A stretch of 64,000 bases of DNA from positions 186,001 to 250,000 of the forward strand of contig JADKHS010000001.1 in assembly GCA_016721605.1 (NCBI GenBank), in the 5' to 3' direction. The position numbers and the translations under genes were made by a program. Shown here piece by piece: positions 9,317 to 19,879 of this stretch. Position 1 is the stretch's first letter. Every line of letters begins with the position of its first letter. The DNA is from Nitrosomonadales bacterium. GTDB taxonomy: Bacteria > Pseudomonadota > Gammaproteobacteria > Burkholderiales > Gallionellaceae. Under the pieces are notes generated by a model that was not told the DNA's origin, did no database searches, and saw only the letters and a program-made list of their open reading frames with translations.

Positions 9317-9766
9317 ATGCATAAAATTAAAGCATTATTCTTTTCTGGCATATTTCTTCTGCCTATGATGTCGCTAACCCAAAGCGCATTTTCTGCCACT
9401 GATAATGCGGCAACTGCCGTTACAAAACTTATTATAAAAGATCTCAAAGTTGGCGATGGCAAAGAAGCCGTAGCGGGTAAAACGGTTGACGTACATTACA
9501 CAGGCTGGCTTTATAGTGCGACTGCGCCAAGCAATAAAGGGGCAAAGTTTGATAGTTCTCTTGATCGTGGCGCGCATTTTTCCTTTCCATTAGGTGGGGG
9601 ACGCGTAATTAAAGGCTGGGATCAAGGCGTTGCTGGTATGAAAGTCGGTGGCCAACGCACACTGATTATTCCAGCTGACTTGGGTTATGGCGCAAGAGGC
9701 GCAGGAAGCGCCATCCCGCCAAATGCCACATTAATTTTTGATGTTGAATTGTTCGGTGTCCGCTAA
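9317..9766 (+). CDS. Exported FKBP-type peptidyl-prolyl isomerase
   Basis: 149 aa from the ATG at 9317, with GAAGG about 7 nt upstream; a TTG two codons earlier is less likely. The N-terminus is a signal peptide (LFFSGIFLLPMMSLTQSAFSA), so the protein is probably periplasmic. The single FKBP domain has VDVHYTGWLY, GAKFDSSLDRG, FPLGGGRVIKGWDQGVAGMK, PADLGYGARG and the closing IPPNATLIFDVELFGV. It catalyses cis-trans isomerisation of X-Pro bonds. It lacks the N-terminal dimerisation domain of FkpA. Confidence 0.92.
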   Translation: MHKIKALFFSGIFLLPMMSLTQSAFSATDNAATAVTKLIIKDLKVGDGKEAVAGKTVDVHYTGWLYSATAPSNKGAKFDSSLDRGAHFSFPLGGGRVIKGWDQGVAGMKVGGQRTLIIPADLGYGARGAGSAIPPNATLIFDVELFGVR

Positions 9767-9938
9767 AACATAAATGATCTAGGTGTTTGCCGGGGTTTTA
9801 CCGTAACAAATGATAACTATCTGTTTTTTCTACCTAGATAAAATATTTTTCTATAAAAAATAATTCCTATGCGTATACAAAATTCAAAAATAGACAGTTC
9901 GCCAGATAATCGATCCAATTTCTGTATTGTTGGACACC

Positions 9939-10817
9939 ATGATTAAGGGCAGCATTGTTGCAATCGTGACCCCAATGGACGAGGACGGCAGCCTGGATTT
10001 GGCTGCTTTCCGCGCATTGATTGATTTTCATATTATGCAAGGTACGGATAGCATTGTAGTGGTTGGCACCACGGGTGAGTCGCCTACAGTGGATTTAACC
10101 GAGCATGAATTGTTGATTCAGGTGGCGGTGGAGCATGTGGCCGGGCGCATTCCAGTGATTGCCGGAACAGGCGCGAATTCAACCAAAGAAGCTATCGAAT
10201 TGGCGGCTTTTTCAAAAAAGGCAGGCGCAGACGCTTCACTGACAGTAGTGCCATACTATAACAAGCCGACACAGGAAGGTTTGTACTTGCACTTCAAAGC
10301 CATTGCCGAAGCTGTAGATATGCCGCATATCCTATATAACGTGCCTGGACGCACCTGTGCGGACATGAATAACGATACTGTGCTGCGTTTGGCACAGATT
10401 CCCAATATCGTTGGCATCAAAGATGCGAGCGGTGATATCGAGCGCGGGAGTGATCTGTTGCAGCGGGCGCCAAAAGATTTCGCAATATACAGTGGTGATG
10501 ATGCAAGCGCGTTGGCACTGATACTGTTGGGCGCACATGGCACGATTTCCGTTACCGCCAACGTGGCACCCAGGTTAATGCATGAGATGTGTTTAGCCGC
10601 CTTGAACGGTGAAGTGGCCAAGGCGCGCGAGATCAATTTCCGCTTGCTTGGATTACACCGTTACTTATTTATTGAAGCCAACCCCATACCGGTAAAATGG
10701 GCTGTGTCGTCTATGGGCAAAATGAAGAATGTGCTGCGCCTGCCGCTTACGCCACTGTCTGCAGACTCCCAAAATATAGTGGAGAATGCGATGCGCCAAG
10801 CAGGAGCGATCAATTAG
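9939..10817 (+). CDS. dapA: 4-hydroxy-tetrahydrodipicolinate synthase
   Basis: 292 aa from ATG 9939, exactly the E. coli length; alternative TTG codons four and three codons upstream are discounted because homologues start MxxGSIVAIVTPM. It condenses pyruvate and aspartate semialdehyde in the lysine/DAP pathway. Visible are GTTGESPTV, PYYNKPTQEGL, the catalytic Tyr in LYNVPGRT and the Schiff-base Lys in GIKDASGD. dapA-bamC-MBL is a conserved betaproteobacterial order. Confidence 0.96.
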   Translation: MIKGSIVAIVTPMDEDGSLDLAAFRALIDFHIMQGTDSIVVVGTTGESPTVDLTEHELLIQVAVEHVAGRIPVIAGTGANSTKEAIELAAFSKKAGADASLTVVPYYNKPTQEGLYLHFKAIAEAVDMPHILYNVPGRTCADMNNDTVLRLAQIPNIVGIKDASGDIERGSDLLQRAPKDFAIYSGDDASALALILLGAHGTISVTANVAPRLMHEMCLAALNGEVAKAREINFRLLGLHRYLFIEANPIPVKWAVSSMGKMKNVLRLPLTPLSADSQNIVENAMRQAGAIN

Positions 10818-10973
10818 CTTACTTCAGACCAAGTACCAGTACAGTTCCTCGCCATAATGGGAGAAGTGACGGAACTTTCGCCTATTGCTGCGCATCCTAA
10901 ATGTCAGGGCATTTTTAAATTATGCAATGCTCAACTAATTGAACTTACGGTAATAATCAATTTCAGGGATGGC

Positions 10974-12107
10974 ATGAGAACACTACATTTAACGGCATTA
11001 TTTATTTCATTATTGATTTTAGCTGGATGCAGTGCCGTTGGCATTGAAAATAAGCGCGTTGATTATAAATCTGCCGCAAACACAATGCCGACCCTAGAAG
11101 TCCCACCTGACCTGACCACCCCTGTCACTAAAAATCAACATATCATCCCGGGTAGTGACGGCGAGGTCGCGGCAAACTTCTCAGATTTTGTTAAGGGCGG
11201 TCAAGTAACACAAGCGGGTATTGGTGCCACTGTACTGCCGGAAGTGAAAAATGCGCATATAGAACGTAGCGGCACCCAACGTTGGCTAGTCGTAGGGGGC
11301 AAGGTAGAAAACGTATGGCCGCTGGTTAAAGAATTCTGGCAGGAACAAGGTTTTATCATCAAATTAGATAATCCTGCGGCTGGTATCATCGAAACAGACT
11401 GGACCGAGAGACAAGCCAAAGTCCAAAAAAGTGGTTTAAGTAAAATACTTAGCAAAGTATTCAATCAGCTTAGTTCATCTGGCGAACAGGATATGTATCG
11501 CACTCGCTTGGAACGTAGCAAAGATGGCAGCAGTGCGGAAATTTATATTAGCCATCGCGGCATGGAAGAAGTGCTGGACGTGGATAAGAACGGCTATAAA
11601 TGGAGGCCGCGCCCGAATGATCCTGGGCTGGAAGCCAGCATGTTGCAGTTGTTGATGGCCAAATTGGGCGGCGAGCAAACACCTAAATCACAAGAGGGTG
11701 TCGTCGGCTCGTCATTGACAGCGGCCACCATGCCAAAACTACAAGAAATTAACGGCCATAAAACCATAATATTGAACGAGCCATTTGACAAAAGCTGGCG
11801 CCAGATTGGACTGGCGTTAGATCAGGCGGGCATCGAGGTGCAGGACAAGGACAGGGCAAGCGGCATATATTTTGTGAGCGCGAGCAAGGATACGGCGAAG
11901 AAAAAAGGCTGGGCCAATAATTTGATGTTCTGGCGTAATGACAGCGACCAAAAGTCCACTAAAAATTCGGTTGATGGCACTCGCTATCGGGTGACCGTGC
12001 GTGAAAATAAGGCTGTCACTGAAGTCAGTGCACTCAATGGAGATGCTGGCAAGGACGAAGCCACGCAGCGTATCACAGAATTATTGTACAAACAGTTGAC
12101 CAAATAG
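10974..12107 (+). CDS. bamC: Outer membrane assembly lipoprotein BamC (NlpB)
   Basis: 377 aa from ATG 10974 (AGGGA 5 nt upstream); the frame is open further upstream but only this start gives a lipoprotein signal, with lipobox LILAGC and Cys19. Bam complex member that helps BamA insert outer membrane proteins. After a flexible N-terminal tail (VPPDLTTP) come two helix-grip modules (RWLVVGGKVENVWPLVKEFW and NEPFDKSWRQIGLALDQAG). Its position directly after dapA supports the name. Confidence 0.92.
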   Translation: MRTLHLTALFISLLILAGCSAVGIENKRVDYKSAANTMPTLEVPPDLTTPVTKNQHIIPGSDGEVAANFSDFVKGGQVTQAGIGATVLPEVKNAHIERSGTQRWLVVGGKVENVWPLVKEFWQEQGFIIKLDNPAAGIIETDWTERQAKVQKSGLSKILSKVFNQLSSSGEQDMYRTRLERSKDGSSAEIYISHRGMEEVLDVDKNGYKWRPRPNDPGLEASMLQLLMAKLGGEQTPKSQEGVVGSSLTAATMPKLQEINGHKTIILNEPFDKSWRQIGLALDQAGIEVQDKDRASGIYFVSASKDTAKKKGWANNLMFWRNDSDQKSTKNSVDGTRYRVTVRENKAVTEVSALNGDAGKDEATQRITELLYKQLTK

Positions 12108-12123
12108 CGTTCGTCCTTAATTT

Positions 12124-12891
12124 ATGCGCTTTGCTTCACTTGGTAGCGGCAGCGAAGGTAACGCACTGGTAGTGCAAGCGGGTAGTACCTGCGTATTAAT
12201 GGACTGCGGCTTTCCCCTAACTGACACCTGTGCGCGCTTGGCGCGTCTTGGCTTAGCTCCTGACTCCCTTAATGGCATCGTGGTAACGCATGAACATGGC
12301 GACCACATTGCCGGGGTGGCACGGTTGGCAAGTAAGCATTCGATCCCGATATGGCTGACTCACGGCACATTTCGGGCACAATTCAAATTGCTGGGTAATT
12401 TACCCCAGCTGACAAAAATTGACCCGCACCTTCCCTTTGCCATCGATGGACTGTTGGTGCACCCTTTTCCCGTGCCGCATGATGCTGCTGAGCCAGTACA
12501 ATACATGTTCAGCGATGGTGCAAAACGGCTGGGAGTCTTGACCGACATTGGCTGCTCTACCCCTCATATTGAAACGACGCTAAGTGGCTGTGATGCGTTG
12601 GTCCTGGAATGTAACCATGATGCTGCACTATTGGCCAACAGTGATTATCCGTTAAGCCTTAAGCGACGTGTAGGCGGCCGATTCGGCCATCTGAATAATG
12701 CAGACGCGGCAGCGCTGCTGGCACGGTTAGACTATAGCCGTTTGCAGCACATCGTAGCTGCACATCTAAGCCGTAAAAACAATACGCCTGAACTGGCGGT
12801 ACACGCGTTAAGTACAGCACTCAATTGCAACCCAGCATGGGTTGCGGTAGCCACACAAGACGAAGGATTTTCTTGGCGGGAAATTGTTTAG
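12124..12891 (+). CDS. MBL-fold metallo-hydrolase (YycJ/WalJ-like)
   Basis: 255 aa. The metal site THEHGDHIAG (HxHxDH) is near residue 60, preceded by FASLGSGSEGN, the start typical of YycJ-like hydrolases. Later metal ligands are the His in FPVPHDAAEPV and the Asp in LGVLTDIG, with the GHLNNADA motif near the C-terminus. Probably a cytoplasmic nuclease/phosphodiesterase-type enzyme; substrate unknown. It starts 16 nt after bamC and is likely in the same operon. Confidence 0.88.
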   Translation: MRFASLGSGSEGNALVVQAGSTCVLMDCGFPLTDTCARLARLGLAPDSLNGIVVTHEHGDHIAGVARLASKHSIPIWLTHGTFRAQFKLLGNLPQLTKIDPHLPFAIDGLLVHPFPVPHDAAEPVQYMFSDGAKRLGVLTDIGCSTPHIETTLSGCDALVLECNHDAALLANSDYPLSLKRRVGGRFGHLNNADAAALLARLDYSRLQHIVAAHLSRKNNTPELAVHALSTALNCNPAWVAVATQDEGFSWREIV

Positions 12892-12944
12892 ACTGTAAAT
12901 TCTTCTTGGCAACCCTTCCGTTGAAAAAACTAAAAATCCCAATT

Positions 12945-14082
12945 ATGACTTCGCCGGAAAATCGTATATTCACAGAAGACAAATCGCATTTGCGTATATT
13001 GACCGGGCTTCGTGGATGGGCGGCTTTATGGGTGCTGATCTTTCACGTTTATGAGGCATCACAACATAGTCTTGTTGCTTTTCCCATTGGCCAATGGAAT
13101 ATTAACCTAACGCCTTTCTTCTCATTAGGTTGGTCAGGAGTGCAAATTTTTTTTGTGCTTTCTGGATTTTTGCTTAGCCTACCGTTCGCCCAATGGCAGG
13201 CAGGAACACGGGAAAAGCCTAATCTGGAACGTTATTTGTTCCGACGGGCCGCCAGGGTATTTCCGGCTTATTACGTCCAGTTAGCTATCTTGCTTGGGGG
13301 GGCTTATTTACTGGGCCAAGCCAGTCCGATTGCCAATGTGGAATCGTTTTTACGGCACTTGTTCATGTTGTTTGTGCCTCCTCCTGTAGGCATCGATCCA
13401 ATCAATACCGTGTGGTGGACATTGCCCATTGAATTCATGTTTTATCTGGCGCTGCCATTTCTGGCAGGTCTGATCAATCCAAGACGCTGGCTGTTATTGC
13501 TGGTTCTTATGTTGACCAGTATGTGGTTGTGGCGCGCGGGAACAATCATATACACCGGCCCAGGTAATTTTTTGATGTCATCTCAATTGCCTGGTTCCAT
13601 GGATTCATTTGGCATGGGAATGCTCGGGGCAATGTTACATGTCAATAAAAATAGCGTATCTGCATGGCTGTCGAGACACCATAACTTGACAGCAATGGCG
13701 GGCTTGGCCATCTTGCTCCTGTGTCTGTGTTGGATGCAGTATAAATGGATGGACTATTGGAACCACAGCCTGATTTTCTATACTTGGACAACGGTATACA
13801 GCTTCGCGGTAATGTTGGTGGCAATCGCAGGTATGAATGGCAATCGGTTGATAGGCTGGTTATTTGGGAATTCAGCTATCGTTTTTTGCCGGCGTTGTAA
13901 GTTATAGCATTTATTTATGGCATGCTCCCCTGCTCCGGTTGCTTTCGGAAACCGGGTTATTTAGCGCGCTTCAGGATAACAGGTTACCCTTGCTGCTACT
14001 GGCTACTACGGTGGGGACGGTTGCCATAGCTTCCGTATCCTATGCGTTTATTGAACGGCCATTTATCCGCATGCGACGTTGA
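12945..14082 (+). CDS. Membrane acyltransferase (acyltransferase family 3), one frameshift
   Basis: About 378 aa once corrected. It starts at ATG 12945 (MTSPENR); the frame is open further upstream but that part overlaps the MBL gene. It has the acyltransferase-3 signature: ILTGLRGWAALWVLIFHVYE with the catalytic His, GWSGVQIFFVLSGFLLSLP, RRAARVFPAYYV and about ten hydrophobic segments. At 13882-13887 a run of six T should be five; the second frame then reads FAGVVSYSIYLWHAPLL and ends in SYAFIERPFIRMRR. Such enzymes O-acylate envelope polysaccharides; the substrate is unknown. Confidence 0.85.
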
Positions 14083-14291
14083 GGCTGTAGAAAACCGCAG
14101 TCCGCATGAAAAAGACGCTGGGTTTGGCCCAAAAAAAGCATCAACAAAATGGAATAAATAATTAAGACTGCCAATCATATTGTGGATTTTTTTGGATAGT
14201 GCTACAGTCCACGTTGGATATTGAAGCTTCGGGTTGAAGCGAACCCACCCTTCTTGATACTAAGCCCCCACCCACCACTGGAGTCCATGTT

Positions 14292-16478
14292 ATGATCTAT
14301 CGCTACCCCCCCCCAGCAAACTGAGAATAACGCTTACAGGCCTATTCCTGCTCGTTGCAATCTTATTTATTCATGCTTCAGCCCACGCGGCTGGGACTTT
14401 TGTAAGTTCGGATGGATTCCCTGAACCGCGCGTCGCCACGCCAGATTTGAACTTGCCCGAGCAAAGTATGTCGGTCAAAGTTCGGGCAGCAATGGCAGAA
14501 GAACGGAGACAGCCGATACGCGATGCTAGCGGAAAATCCACTACATCGTTGACCTCGCGGACAACGTCACCAAAGATTACTCGGACAATACCCCTGTGGA
14601 TGCGCGCTTCGGCGATTGGAACAAGCCAGCCATGCACGGCGTAAGACGTGCTTTCGAAGCAAAGTACCAATTCCAGGCGACCGGCATGTTCAGTTGGGTG
14701 GGCAATGGCTTTAGCGCTTATTTGACGCCCGCGCAAGCCAAAGCGCTACAACGCGACCCGCAAGTCGTGCGGATAAGCGAAGACCATGAAATGGAGTTCA
14801 GCGCGGTCTGGATGGATCAGCCCTTGGCAGGGACTGAAAAAATGCCGTGGAATATCTCCGCCGTGGCCGGCAACCAGTTGAGTGGCGGCTCGGTGCGCGC
14901 CTATGTGCTGGACGCCGGGGTCGGTTACCATAATGACTTGCCCAATGTCATTTCGCGTCTGTCCGCTGCCCCCCTGATGCCTGTGGTTAATTGTTATCCC
15001 CATGCTACCCATGTGGCGGGTATTATCTCCGCACCGCGCAATAACGTGGGTGTAGTGGGGGTCGATTCATCGGTGCCGGTGGTATCGGTCTCGGCAACGC
15101 AGAGCGGCACAAAAATGCAACATTTAATTGTGGAAGTGGCAGCCCTCCACTCAAAACATATCCGGGGCCTGGATCAGATCAAATCATTGATATCCGCCAG
15201 TGGCCGGGTTGGCGTGATTAATATTTCGATAAATCCGCAAGATAATACGTCAAACTATTTTGCAAGTGCGACACCGCTCGGACAAAAAATGCTATCGATG
15301 GCGACCCCCGTCTCCGGATATCCAGGCGCTTTTATAGCACAGTCAGCGGGAAATTACGGAAAGCTTGCATGTAGATTTGCATACGATAATTTCTCCACTG
15401 ATGACGGCATCATGGTCGTCGGCGCGGTTGATATCAACGGTCAGCCGGTGGTTAGGCTGAACAGCATCGATGGGTTTAGAAGTATGCCCATAGCGGCCAA
15501 TCAAGCAGGTTCAAATTTCGGCTCCTCCGTGGCTATCTGGGCGCCCGGCAATAATATTTATTCAACTTGGGCTACTTGGAATGCGGCGCTTGCCAATTCG
15601 AGTCCGACTGCCCTAAAGGCGCGCCAATCGGGCAATACCACTTACAATGTATACGGGCAGCTGTCCGGCACGTCGATGGCCGCTCCCCATGTGGCGGGGG
15701 TGGCTGCGTGGCTGGCCGAAACCGGCAACTTGACGACGCCTGCGCAAATCGAAGCAGCGGTTCGAAACTATGCCCGTACCAACGGTGCAAAAGACCCTGA
15801 TACCAATCCCATACTGATAGCAAACGCGATCGGCACCAGTTACAACGCCCAGCCGACGGTGGAATTCGCTATCGGTGGCTTGGTCAACGGCAACCTCAAC
15901 ACAAACAGTGCAACCCCGTTTGCGCTTAGCTACGAATCTATAGGGCACAGAATTGCGATCTGACTGGTTATCTCAATAACGTAATCTGGTATCAGCATTT
16001 TGGTCTTCAATAATAAATTCAATTGGGGAACGGTTCAACTTGCCCCCGGCAGTTACCGCTGGGAGGTCAATTGCCGTTCGGCGGCTTCTACCATAAACAG
16101 CGCCCAAGCCACGGCGACGGTAACGGCGCCACCTCCTGCACCTACCGCAATTTTTTCCTTTAACAATGTACAGCAACCCAATGTCGCCACGCCCGGACAT
16201 TCCCCTGCAGCAACTCTTGCTTCCACTAAAGAAATTTCATATGGCACACAGCAGCCTTTCAATTTCAGTTACAACAGTACTAACACTTCGTCTTGCCAAT
16301 TGGATACATTTATTGCCGCTACCCAGCCTCATCTTGGACTCCTTGGTACAGCACAGCAATGCCGACATACTACGTTTGGCCGCCGGTTGCGCTTGACCGC
16401 AACTATTATTGGTGGCAGCTCATTTGCACTGGTACAGGCGGCACGGTGGTGACGAATTTTGTTGCCCATGTGTATTAG
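14292..16478 (+). pseudogene. Secreted S8 (subtilisin-like) serine peptidase with Ig-like C-terminal region, several frameshifts
   Basis: Start ATG 14292 has GGAG 8 nt upstream. A run of nine C (14306-14314) breaks the frame; past it a signal peptide (LTGLFLLVAILFIHASAHA) follows. At 14533-14536 an A run is one short; then a propeptide-like stretch and a full catalytic core: Asp in VLDAGVG, His in HATHVAG, Asn in QSAGNYG, Ser in LSGTSMAAPHVAG. Past 15840 come Cys-paired Ig-like modules, broken near 15950, 16010 and 16310, ending in YYWWQLICTGTGG and TNFVAHVY. The triad is complete, so a secreted active protease is plausible if the indels are errors; at least five lesions in 2.2 kb makes decay possible too. 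A DUF5648-type secreted protein follows 57 nt later. Confidence 0.78.
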
Positions 16479-16535
16479 CTGATTGCGTCGCGCGGCTTTT
16501 TCTTCACTTTCCCCCAATTGATATTCGGAGGCGAT

Positions 16536-17797
16536 ATGTCCCTCATTAAATTCAACATGGCCCTGGTTGGGCTTGTGGCATGTCTTTTTAGTTACCTGCC
16601 TATGGCAACGGCAGCTTCATTTGATAAGTATCTGGTTGCGCCGCTTGGAACAGTTTCCGCGCCTGGCGCTTTTACCCCTTTTTTGGTAAAGGCGTCTGAT
16701 TCTAATACTACTGAGTATTTAAACCTTCATTACGGAAATGATCTTGATGACCTACCCCGCGTGGAATTATCATCTGACGCACGCATTTCAGGAAAAGTGG
16801 TAGGGCAATTTTTTACGCTTTCTGCCAGAAGCTCCGTTAATAAAGTAATAAGATGGGAGCCATTTGTTGTGCCAAATGATGCAACGCGTGATCCCCGTGT
16901 GGACGTCTACTTAACCCGGGCGAAAAGTGTAAATGGAGCCGGTGAGGTAACCTTAATGACGGACGAAGAGCAGGGTATGGATAGGGATGGCAATGTAATC
17001 TTGGAGACGGACACCATTCCCTACTGCGATGTGTTTTCACTCTGTTTCCCAACGCAAAAAGTTTTCACCGCCTTACGGGGTCAGCCGCAACGGATGACCA
17101 CTCTAAACGGCAACCAGATCGAGGTAGTGCCCGTCAAGATTCGGTTGGATGACACGCCATGGGCAACCTATTATTTTGGTTATGGCGTAGGCCTGGTTGC
17201 CGCCGGGCGTTCAGCGCACAACTTTACGCACCGTCGTTTTCCCCAGTATCCTTGCCTCCGCCTAAGGCCGACGGAACGGTGGTCGAGTACGTCAATACGC
17301 TGGATTTTCCAAACGCGCCGGGCGGGCATTATTTCTATGCGTCTGGTTCTGCCGAGCAGGCTACGGTTGACGGCGGCGGCGCCGGAAAGTTCGTGCGCAC
17401 CGGACGCACCTTCGCTTCGGGTGGTTTTGTGCCGGTGTGCCGCTTTTACGGCAGTATGTCGCCTGGGCCGAATTCACATTTCTTTACGGCTTCAGCAAGT
17501 GAGTGTGAAGAACTCAAGGCCATGCAGGTAACCCCGACACCAGCCAGCACGCAGCAGTGGAATTTTGAGGGCAATGGTTTTTACAGCGTCACGCCTGTTG
17601 CAGATGCGCAAGGGCAGATGCAGTGCATGGCCGGAACCCAGCCGGTCTACCGCGCTTACAACAACGCTTACCCAAAAAGCGGCGGCAAGAACCCGTGGGA
17701 TTCCAACCACCGCTATTCCACGCTGCGTGCCGACATCGATGAAATGATTTCCAAAGGCTGGACTTCTGAAGGTATCGTTCTTTGTGCGCCGATATAG
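16536..17797 (+). CDS. Secreted protein with C-terminal DUF5648-type domain, one frameshift
   Basis: Start ATG 16536 has GGAGG 5 nt upstream and a signal peptide (MALVGLVACLFSYLPMATAA). Residues to about 220 form a domain I do not recognise. Near 17210-17260 the frame shifts by one. The second part contains GGHYFYASGSAEQ, VCRFYGSMSPGPNSHFFTAS, PVYRAYNN and SNHRYSTLRADIDEMISKGW, which fit the DUF5648 repeat of secreted betaproteobacterial proteins. About 420 aa in total. It follows the S8 peptidase closely, in the same direction. Function unknown. Confidence 0.75.
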
Positions 17798-17853
17798 CCA
17801 GCATAGCCCGGATGGAGTGTACTGATTGATCCGGTACGGTGAAGCATTAACTC

Positions 17854-17910
17854 TGTTCGGGCTGGGCTTGCCGGAGCCCATTCACCTTTCGACGGGCTCA
17901 AGACGAACGG
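17854..17910. repeat. REP-like imperfect palindrome
   Basis: The left arm GTTCGGGCTGGGCTTGCCGG and right arm TTTCGACGGGCTCAAGACGA with CGG form an imperfect inverted repeat. A related copy is at 62808-62878. It resembles the GTTCGGxCTGAGC / GCTCAGxxCGAAC dispersed repeats common in betaproteobacterial intergenic regions. Confidence 0.55.
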
Positions 17911-17986
17911 ACTTCAAACATAATCTGGCCGAATTAATAGGTCTTACACCATATCCGTGAGGATTTAGCAGCATGTATAAGGGCAG

Positions 17987-18015
17987 AAAAAAACGGCACG
18001 CCTCCTGGCGTGCCG
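17987..18015 (-). terminator. Intrinsic terminator of leuA
   Basis: A perfect 9-bp stem CGGCACGCC/GGCGTGCCG (17994-18002, 18007-18015) with a 4-nt loop. On the minus strand it is followed by seven T (17993..17987). It starts 26 nt after the leuA stop. Confidence 0.9.
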
Positions 18016-18040
18016 CCCATGCCTGAAAGCTATCAGTAAA

Positions 18041-19577
18041 TCACACCTGCGGATGCGTACGCTCCGCTTCATTGTCCAATTTATTCAGCGCATGCAGATA
18101 AGCCTTGGCGGAAGCCACCACGATATCCGTGTCTGCACCTTGTCCATTGACTATACGGCCACCCTTGGATAGCCGCACAGTCACTTCGCCCTGTGCATCC
18201 GTACCGCTAGTAATATTGTTTACTGAATAAAGTTGCAATTCGGTGCCACTTTGCACGATCTGTTCAATGGCTTTGAACGTCGCATCGACCGGCCCACCTC
18301 CCTGAACCTCGGTGACAAATTCCTTTCCACCTACATTCAATCGCACCTGCGCCACAGGCAGAAGGCCAGTTTCAGAATGTGCGCGCAAGGATACCCAGGC
18401 GATAATGCTCGTTAACTTGCGCTACCACGCTTTCACTGATTAAAGCTTGCAAGTCCTCATCAAAAATTTCACGCTTACGGTCAGCCAATTCTTTGAAACG
18501 GGCAAAGGCATCGTTTACCACCTCCTCGTTTTCGAGCACGATGCCAAGTTCCTGCAACCGTGTGCGGAACGCGTTGCGACCGGAAAGTTTGCCCAAGGTT
18601 AATTTGTTCATGCTCCAGCCAACATCTTCGGCACGCATAATTTCATAAGTCTCGCGGTGCTTGAGCACGCCGTCCTGATGAATCCCCGATTCGTGCGCGA
18701 AAGCATTGGCGCCGACGATGGCCTTGTTTGGCTGCACCGGGTAGCCGGTAATACTGGACACAAGTTTGGAAGTCGGCACGATCTGCGTGGTATCTATGCG
18801 CGAGTCGCAACTGAACACATCACGGCGCGTCTTAACCGCCATCACAATTTCTTCCAGACTGGCGTTCCCGGCACGCTCACCCAAGCCATTGATGGTGCAT
18901 TCCACCTGACGCGCACCGTTCATTACGGCAGCAAGAGAATTGGCTACCGCCATACCGAGATCATTGTGGCAATGGGTGGACCACACTACTTTCCCAGAAT
19001 TCGGCACGCGTTCGACCAGCTGTTTGATGCGTTCGCCCCACAAAACGGGGATGCTGTAACCAACCGTATCCGGCACGTTCAGGGTCTTCGCTCCAGCTTG
19101 AATCACTGCATCAAAAATGCGGATGAGAAAATCCATTTCCGAACGCACCGCATCCTCAGCAGAAAATTCGATATCGTCGGTATATTCCGATGCGAGCTTC
19201 ACCGCCTTCACCGCCGCTTCCACCACTTGGTCGGGCTGCATACGCAGCTTCATTTTCATGTGGATGGGTGAAGTAGCGATAAAGATATGGATGCGGCCAG
19301 ACTTGGCCGGCTTGATCGCTTCACCCGCAGCGCGGACATCGTTTTCAGTGGCGCGTGCCAACGAGCAAACCGTAGAACTCTCGATGATTTGCGCAACACT
19401 GCGGACTGCATTTGCGTCACCCGGACTGGCGGCAGCGAACCCTGCCTCGATAACATCAACGCCCAGTTTTTCCAATTGCCGTGCGATGCGGAGCTTTTCT
19501 TCCTTAGTCATGGATGCGCCTGGGCTTTGTTCGCCATCACGCAAGGTAGTATCAAATATTATTAATTTTTCTTTCAT
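18041..19577 (-). CDS. leuA: 2-isopropylmalate synthase, one frameshift
   Basis: About 511 aa when corrected, the usual length. It condenses 2-oxoisovalerate and acetyl-CoA, the first step of leucine synthesis. The start at 19577 (MKEKLIIFDTTLRDGEQSPG) is preferred over an ATG four codons upstream because GGAG sits just before it. The catalytic domain shows HCHNDLGMAVANSLAA, INGLGERAGNASLEEIVMA and AFAHESGIHQDG. At 18394-18396 a CCC should be CC; past this the regulatory LeuA dimer domain continues as VQGGGPVDATFKAIEQIV, ending THPQV. A terminator follows. Confidence 0.93.
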
Positions 19578-19835
19578 GCTGAACTCCATCGCAATTATCT
19601 AATTTGCACGATCCATGTCGAATAAAATTCGGCCGGATGTCATTTGCTTCAAAACTAGGGAGAGGTATATTTAGCGCGCGACGCGCAGCAGCAGCGCTGC
19701 CAAGAGGCTGGATGTAGAGTGTAATTGCGAGATGTGACGAGAGAAGTGCATAGCTGGAATATAACGGCTTTTGTTTACTTACGCAATATTTACGCTTTGC
19801 CCTGTTGCAAGCGTGCAAATGATACGCATCGGGCG

Positions 19836-19860
19836 AACGGGCTTCCAAGGAAAGCCCGTT
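19836..19860 (-). other. Stem-loop downstream of glnA
   Basis: A 9-bp stem AACGGGCTT/AAGCCCGTT with a 7-nt loop lies 20 nt after the glnA stop. No T run follows on the minus strand, so it may be a transcript-end stabiliser rather than a true intrinsic terminator. Confidence 0.45.
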
Positions 19861-19879
19861 GCAAATATATTAACCGTTG

